Below are positions 42,023-48,471 of a stretch of DNA of 63,301 bases, piece after piece (the first letter of the stretch is position 1; each line of letters starts with the position of its first letter). This DNA comes from JAFDZV01 sp966128725 (GTDB taxonomy: Bacteria; Bacteroidota; Ignavibacteria; OLB7): positions 1 to 63,301 of the forward strand of contig CBHYLN010000008.1 in the NCBI GenBank assembly GCA_966128725.1, in the 5' to 3' direction. A program made the position numbers and the translations under genes. The notes under the pieces were generated by a model, which did no database searches, was not told the DNA's origin, and saw only the letters and a list, made by a program, of their open reading frames with translations.

Positions 42023-42909
42023 TAACCGTTATCATACCAACAAGGAACCGCCCATATGACCTGGTGAGTTGTCTTTGGGGACTATCGTATCAGGTACGGG
42101 ATGGATTGATTGAACAAGTGATCGTGATCGACGATCACTCGCGTCAACCATACGGCGAGATAGTGGAGCAATGTGGAATCGAGCACGAAATCCCGATAAC
42201 GTGGGTTCGCAATCCCGGGCCACCCGGCGCAGCCGCCGCACGTAACTTCGGGGCAACGCTGGCCTCCGGAAAAATCCTGGCGTTTCTGGATGATGACGCA
42301 ATTGTAGCTTCAGGTTGGTCGAAAGCAATAGCACATCATCTGAATCAGCCGAACGTAAATGCGATAACGGGACAGATTCTGCCGCTCGATCTTCGCGGAA
42401 TATTCTCCCGGGCGCGACAGCTCCGTGACGATATCAGGCGCGGAGAGGCATTACGGTCTCGGCGTCCCGTTGAGTTCTCGGCAGGTGGCAACTCGGCAAT
42501 TTACCGTGCCGACTTCGAGAGTATAGGGGGCTTTGATACTGATTTCGTGATGATGCACGACCGTGACCTGGTACTGCGCATGAAGGAAAAGAATCTGTTG
42601 TGCTACTATGTGGACGATCTCATCATCTATCACCAACATCACAAGGGCCTGCTGTCGATAGCTGGCAATACATTCGCATCCGGGTACTACCGTCTGCTTC
42701 TCGAGCGGCATCATCCATCAGTGCCGCCGTTTACGTTTCGCTCGTATGTAACGTCGCTGCGTACGTTGATAAGAGCAGCCATGGAAAATCATACTGTGTT
42801 AGCCCCGGCTTTGGTTGCGGCGGCAATCGAGGCGGCACACTCAGTATCGTACTATTTCCATCGCCTGACGGCAAACACTCTGGTTCCCCCCGAGGGGTAT
42901 GATCTATAG
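42019..42909 (+). CDS. Family 2 glycosyltransferase
   Basis: 296 aa, starting at the ATG that overlaps the previous stop; GGGAG lies just upstream. MITVIIPTRNRPYDL is the GT-A N-terminus, DD (39-40) binds the nucleotide, LDDDA (90-94) is the DxD metal site, and MMHDRDLVLRM is the likely acceptor-side acidic motif. No membrane segment is obvious, unlike processive chitin or hyaluronan synthases, so it probably adds one sugar. It is the last gene of the cluster and ends 30 bases from the convergent acetyl-CoA hydrolase gene. Confidence 0.87.
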   Translation: MITVIIPTRNRPYDLVSCLWGLSYQVRDGLIEQVIVIDDHSRQPYGEIVEQCGIEHEIPITWVRNPGPPGAAAARNFGATLASGKILAFLDDDAIVASGWSKAIAHHLNQPNVNAITGQILPLDLRGIFSRARQLRDDIRRGEALRSRRPVEFSAGGNSAIYRADFESIGGFDTDFVMMHDRDLVLRMKEKNLLCYYVDDLIIYHQHHKGLLSIAGNTFASGYYRLLLERHHPSVPPFTFRSYVTSLRTLIRAAMENHTVLAPALVAAAIEAAHSVSYYFHRLTANTLVPPEGYDL

Positions 42910-42939
42910 GACAACAACGCGCGTCGCGCACTCGCCTCT

Positions 42940-44208
42940 TTACGCGGAGCGCATGCTCGCAACCGCGCGCTCCAGCATCTCGCGATGCTCCGGCGCCGCG
43001 ATTGCTATCAACGCAGCCGCACGCTCGCGCAAGGAACGGCCGTGCAGGTAGGCAATGCCGTGCTCGGTGACAACGTAGTGCGCGTGCGCCCGCGTGGTTA
43101 CAACGCCCGCCCCCTGCTTCAGAAAGGGAACGATGCGCGACTCGCCACGGCCGGTTACCGAGGGCAGCGCGATGATAGGCTTGCCCCCTTCGGAAAGCGA
43201 CGCGCCGCGGATGAAATCCATCTGCCCACCCACCCCGCTGTACAGACGCGTGCCGATCGAGTCCGCGCAGATCTGGCCGGTGAGATCCACCTCGATGGCG
43301 CTGTTGATCGCGGTAACACGGGGGTTGCGTGCAATCACGGCCGTATCGTTCACGTAGCCGATATCGAGCATCGCAACCTCGGGATTGTCGTCCACGAAAT
43401 CGTACAGCCGGCGCGTGCCCATCACGAAGCCGCCCACGATCTTCCCCGGATGTTTCCGCTTCAGCCGACCGTTAACCGCACCGATCTCCACCAGATCAAG
43501 CACACCATCGCTGAACATCTCCGAGTGGATGCCCAGATCGCGATGCCCGGTAAGCGCCGCGAGCGCGGCGTCGGGGATGGCGCCGATGCCCATCTGCAAT
43601 GTTGCGCCGTCCTCCACCAACCCGGCGATGTTGCGCCCGATGGCCAGCTCGCGCTCGGCAAGCACGGGGCGGGCATGTTCCGGCAACGGATCGTTTACCT
43701 CAACACCGAACGCGATACGGCTTACGTGCACCTGGCCGTCGCCGTGCGTGCGCGGCATGTGCGGGTTTATCTGGGCGATCACCGTTGTGGCCATGTCAAC
43801 CGCGGCACGGGTTGCATCCACGCTGATGCCCAGCGAGCAGAAGCCATGCCGGTCGGGCGGCGATACCTGCACCAGGGCAACATCCACGGGAATGGTTCCA
43901 CGACGCAGCAGCAACGGCACTTCGCTGAGAAACACGGGCACATAATCGGCGCGCCCCTCGGCAACAGCCTGCCGCACATTCGGGCCGATGAACAGCGCGC
44001 GTGTACGGAAGGAATCCGCGTATTCGGCGCGTGTGTACGGCGCCTCTCCCTCGGTGTGCAGGTGCACAACCTCAACGCCACGAAGCTCGGGCGCCCGCGC
44101 CACCATCGCCTGGATAAGCCGCGTTGGCGCCGCCGCCACGCTGTGAACGAACACGCGGTTGTACGATTCGATTGCCGATACTGCCTGATCCGCGGAAACA
44201 ATCTTCAT
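42940..44208 (-). CDS. Acetyl-CoA hydrolase/transferase family protein
   Basis: 422 aa from the ATG at 44208 (an ATG at 44256 is in frame but adds non-homologous-looking residues). VQVSPPDRHGFCSLG, GIGAIPDAALAAL, GIHSEMFSDG with the CoA-bound catalytic Glu, GGQMDFIRGA and VVTEHGIAYLHGRSLRERAAAL are characteristic. These enzymes move CoA between acetate, butyrate, propionate or succinate, or hydrolyse acyl-CoA. Cytosolic. High-GC codons set it apart from the convergent cluster gene that ends 30 bases away. There is no operon partner. Confidence 0.92.
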   Translation of the reverse strand: MKIVSADQAVSAIESYNRVFVHSVAAAPTRLIQAMVARAPELRGVEVVHLHTEGEAPYTRAEYADSFRTRALFIGPNVRQAVAEGRADYVPVFLSEVPLLLRRGTIPVDVALVQVSPPDRHGFCSLGISVDATRAAVDMATTVIAQINPHMPRTHGDGQVHVSRIAFGVEVNDPLPEHARPVLAERELAIGRNIAGLVEDGATLQMGIGAIPDAALAALTGHRDLGIHSEMFSDGVLDLVEIGAVNGRLKRKHPGKIVGGFVMGTRRLYDFVDDNPEVAMLDIGYVNDTAVIARNPRVTAINSAIEVDLTGQICADSIGTRLYSGVGGQMDFIRGASLSEGGKPIIALPSVTGRGESRIVPFLKQGAGVVTTRAHAHYVVTEHGIAYLHGRSLRERAAALIAIAAPEHREMLERAVASMRSA

Positions 44209-44391
44209 TGCTGTATGGATATGCTGCCAGGTTGATGCGTGCGCAGGGCCTGCCATGCCGGGGCTGCCGCAGGTGTGCCGCCGAAAATAGCAACCGCAAC
44301 ATCCACAACGCCGTTATGCGTGGGAAACGATTGGTACGGCCCCCGAATCGCGAGGTGCCGTGCAAGCGCCGATGTGTAGAAGCCGCCGGCG

Positions 44392-44399
44392 TATATTTG
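44392..44399 (+). promoter_or_regulatory. Isolated TATATTTG element
   Basis: An exact TAnnTTTG sequence in otherwise GC-rich surroundings, 72 bases before the ATG at 44471. No TTG stands 19-21 bases upstream, so this is only half of a Bacteroidota-type promoter. Confidence 0.35.
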
Positions 44400-44470
44400 C
44401 GCCACCCCCCAACCCGTTTTCACATTGCCGACATAACGAACATGAGTGTACCCAAACGGAGCAACACCCG

Positions 44471-44869
44471 ATGATTGCCGATACCGAATCCTACTTCGGC
44501 GATCTGCTGCGCGAGCAGGAGCTGGCCGTGAAGCGTTATCGCCTGTACAGCATGGTGCTGCTTGGCGCAGGCGGGCTGTGCGTGGCGATAACGGTGGCGC
44601 TGACGCTTGCAGCCAGCGGCGCAACCGATACGCCGATGGATATGTTCGTGCGAGCGATGGTGCCCGTTGGCGGCGGGCTTATCACCAGCGCCACAAGCGC
44701 GTACCCGATCAAGGAGATGATCGGGCGGCGCGAGAAGATCATCACCTACCGACGATTGCTTGAGATCGCGAAGCGCGTGGGTGGTAGTCCCCAGGCAAAC
44801 TCGCCCGACGGGCTGATGATCCACGAGCGGATGCAGTCGGTAATCGACACCATCACGAAGGGGTGCTGA
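44471..44869 (+). CDS. Small protein with two membrane segments
   Basis: 132 aa; GGAG lies nine bases before the ATG. An N-terminal helix (residues 1-22) precedes two hydrophobic segments (about 23-50 and 58-75, LYSMVLLGAGGLCVAITVALTL and AMVPVGGGLITSATSAYPI), then a charged cytosolic helix with EMIGRREKIITYRRLLEIAKRV. The family is unknown. It is followed after three bases by another membrane protein and probably co-transcribed. Confidence 0.65.
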   Translation: MIADTESYFGDLLREQELAVKRYRLYSMVLLGAGGLCVAITVALTLAASGATDTPMDMFVRAMVPVGGGLITSATSAYPIKEMIGRREKIITYRRLLEIAKRVGGSPQANSPDGLMIHERMQSVIDTITKGC

Positions 44870-44872
44870 ACA

Positions 44873-45721
44873 ATGATGGAAAGCATGGATGCCGATAACG
44901 GCGGAACACGAAGCCCCGCGAACGCGAAGGTTGCCGGCAACACGGAGATTGCCAGCACGGAGATTGCCAGCATCGGCATCGAACTGGAAACCGTTTCGCG
45001 CGAGGCGGAAGCACGGCGCTCGCGCCTGCAACGCCGTTCGCTGTTGGCCCTGGCGCTGCCTATCGGCGTGGCGACACTGATGTTCGTGCTGGCGGGCGGC
45101 ACGGCCATTCATTATCACGATGAGGTTGCCGCCCTGCGCCAGGAAACCGAGACGTTGCATCGCGCGGTAGCCGCGCAACCCATACCCGCCACCGCGCCGA
45201 GCGAACCGGCACGGCCGCACGTCGTGGATACCGCACCGGCAACAAACACTCCTTCGGCCACCGCACCGCCGGCTGATACGGCACACGCCGTGCCGCCAGC
45301 ATCGGCGCCACCGGTGACGGCGCCACCGGCAACCACACGGCCAGCAACGCCGTTCCCTCTGGACCGAACCTTGTCGGAGAGCGGAGCAATTGATGCCGGG
45401 CTGAAACGCGCCTCCGCCGCGCTGCGTGGCCTTCGTACCGCCGAGGCCCCGCCGGCAACTGCGCCGAGCGATTCGGCCAGCATCAAACAACTGCGGGCAC
45501 GCCTCGAACGCCTGAAGCTGAATCCCGTGCAGCTCGAAGGCGTCCTTCGCTTGGTACGCGGCCTGGTCCCCACCGGCACTTCCGCGCCGGCGAACACCGG
45601 AACAGCGGAAACGGTTGCGGAAATCCGCGCGAGCCTTGAAGAAGCCCGCGCCGCGAACGCACGGCTGCGAACGCTTCTGACCGATTACGCGGGGGCGGCC
45701 AGCAAATCGCCCCGCAGATAG
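44873..45721 (+). CDS. Single-pass membrane protein with Pro/Ala-rich stalk and coiled coil
   Basis: 282 aa. An N-terminal cytosolic segment with repeated EIAS motifs (about 25-33) is followed by a basic stretch (RRSRLQRRS) and one membrane segment (LLALALPIGVATLMFVLAGG). A short coiled coil (DEVAALRQETETLHRAV), a long Pro/Ala/Thr-rich stalk and a C-terminal helical region that could form a second coiled coil complete it. There is no enzyme motif. It ends at a hairpin (45780-45800). Function unknown; the layout suits an envelope-spanning or scaffold protein working with the small membrane protein before it. Confidence 0.65.
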   Translation: MMESMDADNGGTRSPANAKVAGNTEIASTEIASIGIELETVSREAEARRSRLQRRSLLALALPIGVATLMFVLAGGTAIHYHDEVAALRQETETLHRAVAAQPIPATAPSEPARPHVVDTAPATNTPSATAPPADTAHAVPPASAPPVTAPPATTRPATPFPLDRTLSESGAIDAGLKRASAALRGLRTAEAPPATAPSDSASIKQLRARLERLKLNPVQLEGVLRLVRGLVPTGTSAPANTGTAETVAEIRASLEEARAANARLRTLLTDYAGAASKSPRR

Positions 45722-45779
45722 CGGCCCGGCCCGCGGCAGGCTGCCAACCACGCACATACCCGCACAGGCCGGAACACCA

Positions 45780-45800
45780 TGGGGCAGCGGAACTGCCCCA
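45780..45800 (+). terminator. 8-bp hairpin after the membrane-protein pair
   Basis: TGGGGCAg (45780-45787) pairs with cTGCCCCA (45793-45800) with a short loop, followed by ctttccg. A modest terminator between this pair and the regulator gene at 45856. Confidence 0.5.
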
Positions 45801-45855
45801 CTTTCCGGGCGGCCCGCTTGTCCGGCTGCATCATCCGCCCGTATCATGGCATCCT

Positions 45856-46638
45856 ATGAACCCAACCAGCATGCCCCACGCAAGCCCCGTGGATACGGTC
45901 CCCGGGTTCCGACTGTTCCTGCAGGCGGAGCTGGCACGGCGTTGCACACGCAACCCGCGGTATTCTTTGCGGGCGTATGCGCGGGCGCTCGTCATCAACC
46001 ACTCCACGCTTTCACAGATCCTGCGCGGCCGCCGGGCAATCACGCCGGCAACCATGCATCATCTTGGCCAGAAACTGGGCCTGCAACAGGAACGCATCGA
46101 GGCATTTCTGGTGCTTGAGGAGCAGGCCACGGCTGCCGGGATGCCAAGCGCGCAGTTCCGCCAGGCACGCGGCCTAACGCGCGACGCCGCCACGGCCCTA
46201 GCCGACGGCAATCACCGCGCGTTGCTGGAGCTGACACAACTGCCGGATTTTGTGGCCGACTCGCGGTGGATCGCGCGTGTGCTGAACACAACGGTGGACG
46301 CGGTGAACGTGCTGATTGCACGACTGATCCGGTTGGGTCTGCTGGAGATGGCCGACCACGGGAACTGGGTTGCGCGGATCGCCGAAACCGGGAACGACAC
46401 GTTTGCACAGGAACTTGTGACGAATGTGGCCGAACGGGTGCGCGCGCTGCGCGGCGAAGGCGCGGCAACATCTGGGTTCAACACCGTGCCGGCGTGCCTC
46501 ACATTGGAGGTGCCGGCATCGCAGCTCGGTCGTGTGGCCGCGCTGATCGAGGAATTACGGAGTTGCACGAACGCCGGCGAACCGGCCGTGCAACGGATCG
46601 ACATATCGTATGCAATCATCAACACAAAACCGGAGTAA
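45856..46638 (+). CDS. TIGR02147/DUF4423-like helix-turn-helix protein
   Basis: 260 aa. The start FRLFLQAELARRCTRNPRYSLRAYARAL and the HTH segment INHSTLSQILRGRRAITPATMHHLGQKLGL match the TIGR02147 family, with the DUF4423 portion after it (about 100-240, including ALLELTQL and LLEMADHGNWV). Such proteins are known mainly from Fibrobacteres, Bdellovibrio and related bacteria and are thought to regulate transcription. It is followed after four bases by a VOC gene, and may be the first gene of a run to 47717. Confidence 0.8.
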   Translation: MNPTSMPHASPVDTVPGFRLFLQAELARRCTRNPRYSLRAYARALVINHSTLSQILRGRRAITPATMHHLGQKLGLQQERIEAFLVLEEQATAAGMPSAQFRQARGLTRDAATALADGNHRALLELTQLPDFVADSRWIARVLNTTVDAVNVLIARLIRLGLLEMADHGNWVARIAETGNDTFAQELVTNVAERVRALRGEGAATSGFNTVPACLTLEVPASQLGRVAALIEELRSCTNAGEPAVQRIDISYAIINTKPE

Positions 46639-46642
46639 CACC

Positions 46643-47002
46643 ATGGGCGCACCCGTCATGCAATGGCAGATCGTATCTCGCAACCCTGAGAAGGCCGCCG
46701 AGTTCTACGGCGCACTGTTCGGCTGGCAGGCAAATGCCGATAACGCTCTCGGCTACCGGACCATTGATACCGGCTCGGCGCACGGCATTCAAGGCGGCAT
46801 CTGGCCGGCACCGCCCGAGGGGCACGGCATGGTGACGTTGTACGTTGCGGTTGCCGATGTTGCCGAGGCCGTTGCCCACGCAATCGAGCTGGGCGCGGGC
46901 GTGATCATCCCGCCACAGAAACTGCCCGACGGCGATGAGATGGCGGTGATTCTGGATCCGGAGGGAATACCGGTTGGGCTGATGAAACACCGCGATGCGT
47001 AG
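46643..47002 (+). CDS. VOC-superfamily protein
   Basis: 119 aa; GGAG lies before the ATG at 46643. Glyoxalase-like: MQWQIVSRNPEKAAEFYGALFGW begins the first module, LYVAVADVAEAVAHAIELGAGVI the second, and ILDPEGIPVGLM is the end. The usual N-terminal metal His is replaced (MQWQIVS), so it may bind no metal. Closely follows the regulator gene. Substrate unknown. Confidence 0.78.
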   Translation: MGAPVMQWQIVSRNPEKAAEFYGALFGWQANADNALGYRTIDTGSAHGIQGGIWPAPPEGHGMVTLYVAVADVAEAVAHAIELGAGVIIPPQKLPDGDEMAVILDPEGIPVGLMKHRDA

Positions 47003-47017
47003 CCATCGGAAGCCAAC

Positions 47018-47046
47018 TTGGCAAATCGGCGGTAGTGCGTACATTG
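47018..47046 (+). promoter_or_regulatory. Possible promoter of the mbtH-like gene
   Basis: TTG (47018-47020), 19 bases, then TACATTG (47040-47046), one base short of TAnnTTTG, 40 bases before the ATG at 47086. It may let the mbtH-like and VOC genes be expressed apart from the regulator. Confidence 0.4.
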
Positions 47047-47085
47047 CCTGCCCCCGTCGGGCAACCTGTAACACAAGATTCAGCA

Positions 47086-47322
47086 ATGCAGATGAACGTA
47101 TCCGAGGACGATACCGTTTACATGGTGATCATAAATCACGAGGAACAGTACAGGATCTGGCCAAGCGATCGCCCGCTTCCATTTGGATGGGAGGCTACAT
47201 CGAAGCAAGGCACCCAGCAGGAATGCATCGACTATATCGAGGAGGTCTGGACCGACAGACGACCGCGCAGCCTGCGGGAAAAGATGGACGAAATGGAGCG
47301 CCGTAACAGAGGCAATACATGA
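47086..47322 (+). CDS. MbtH-like protein (orphan)
   Basis: 78 aa from the ATG at 47086 (another at 47092). The signature is nearly complete: NHEEQYRIWPSDRPLPFGW, CIDYIEEVWTDRRPRSLRE. MbtH proteins bind and activate adenylation domains of non-ribosomal peptide synthetases. The length fits the family (about 60-80 aa), with the Trp and Pro pattern of functional members. No NRPS gene lies in the window; the nearest adenylating enzyme, at 35662, is PaaK-like and not a known partner type. The stop overlaps the next start by four bases. Confidence 0.88.
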   Translation: MQMNVSEDDTVYMVIINHEEQYRIWPSDRPLPFGWEATSKQGTQQECIDYIEEVWTDRRPRSLREKMDEMERRNRGNT

Positions 47323-47717
47323 GCGACAACCCAACGCAGCAGGACATCCCGGCACCAGTGCGCGGGCTGGCGATTGTAGCGGTGTACGTAAGCGATATGG
47401 AGCGGGCCAGGGCGTTTTATACCCGTGTGCTGGGGTTTGCCGAGGCGGCCGAACAAATGCTGGAGCCCGGCATTACACTGCAAGCGGGCGACGCGTCGAT
47501 CTACCTGCACGGCGGCCGTACGGCCGCCGGCCGGCCGAACCACGACGGCCCCGAGATCAGCCTGTGCCTTGTTGCTCGCGGTATCGACGCCTGCCATCAG
47601 CGCCTGCTTGCCGCCGGCGTCGAGATCGTGGAGTACAACCCGACGTCGGAGGCATTTGCCTCGCTGCTGCTGAACGATCCGGACGGGAACCTGCTTCAGT
47701 TGTGGGGTCCCAGGTAG
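47319..47717 (+). CDS. VOC-superfamily protein
   Basis: 132 aa, start overlapping the mbtH-like stop (ATGA). VRGLAIVAVYVSDMERARAFYTRVLGF and GPEISLCLVARGIDACHQRLLAAGVEIV are the two modules, closing with LLNDPDGNLLQLWGP, which has the usual acidic and Asn residues. The His of the first strand is replaced by Val/Ala. The tight link to the MbtH-like gene suggests shared expression, but no known joint pathway explains it. Confidence 0.8.
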   Translation: MSDNPTQQDIPAPVRGLAIVAVYVSDMERARAFYTRVLGFAEAAEQMLEPGITLQAGDASIYLHGGRTAAGRPNHDGPEISLCLVARGIDACHQRLLAAGVEIVEYNPTSEAFASLLLNDPDGNLLQLWGPR

Positions 47718-47775
47718 GGGGCCGATCGTTGCAGACAGGCCGGGGCACGAACGCGGCGCATACCGTTACGGCCGA

Positions 47776-48471
47776 TCACTCGCCTTCGGCCATGCGATAG
47801 CCAACCGCCGGCTCGGTAAGCACATACCGGGGCTGCGCCGGGTCCGGCTCGATCTTCTTGCGCAACGTTCCGATATGAACGCGCAGATAGTGCGTCTGGC
47901 CAACGTACAGCGGCCCCCATACTTCGCGCAGCAGATGCTGATGCGTCAGCACCTTCCCGGCGTGCATCACCAGTTGCCGTAACAGCTCGAACTCCTTCGG
48001 CGCCAGCTTTACATCGGCGCCGGCCACGCTTACACTGCGCCGGGCAAGGTCCACCACCAGGTCGCCGGACCTGTACACCGGATCATCCACCAGCGACAGG
48101 TGTTGATGCCGCAGTGCCGCGCGCACACGCGCCATCAACTCCCCGATACTGAACGGCTTGGTAACGTAGTCGTCGGCGCCGTCATCAAGCGCACCAACCT
48201 TGTCGGCCTCACGATTGCGCACCGAGAGCACGATGATCGGCACGTGCGACCACTCGCGCACACGGCGCACAACGTCGGTGCCGTCCATGTCGGGCAGGCC
48301 AAGGTCAAGAATGATGAGGTCGGGTTGTTCGGTGGCGGCCTTCACCAGGGCATCGGCGCCGCTGGCGGCCTCGAGGATGCGATAGGCCTTGCCGCTGAAC
48401 GCTGCCCGCAGGAAGCGGCGGATCTGGGGCTCGTCGTCAACGATCAATATGCGAAGCGGTTGTTCGCTCAT
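47776..48471 (-). CDS. kdpE: KdpE response regulator
   Basis: 231 aa OmpR/PhoB-type regulator. Receiver domain with Asp12-Asp13, phospho-acceptor Asp56 (IILDLGLPDMDG) and the conserved Lys in YVTKPFS; winged-helix domain in the second half (KLAPKEFELLRQLVMHAGKVLTHQHLLREVWG). Length is usual. Start overlaps the kdpD stop by four bases. It should activate the kdp operon on K+ limitation together with the sensor encoded just upstream. Confidence 0.95.
   Translation of the reverse strand: MSEQPLRILIVDDEPQIRRFLRAAFSGKAYRILEAASGADALVKAATEQPDLIILDLGLPDMDGTDVVRRVREWSHVPIIVLSVRNREADKVGALDDGADDYVTKPFSIGELMARVRAALRHQHLSLVDDPVYRSGDLVVDLARRSVSVAGADVKLAPKEFELLRQLVMHAGKVLTHQHLLREVWGPLYVGQTHYLRVHIGTLRKKIEPDPAQPRYVLTEPAVGYRMAEGE

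Noticed and set aside
39498..42909. True nodulation (nod) genes
   Set aside because: The roles parallel NodH, NodB and NodC, but there is no NodA, the GT lacks NodC's membrane segments, and the organism is not a rhizobium.
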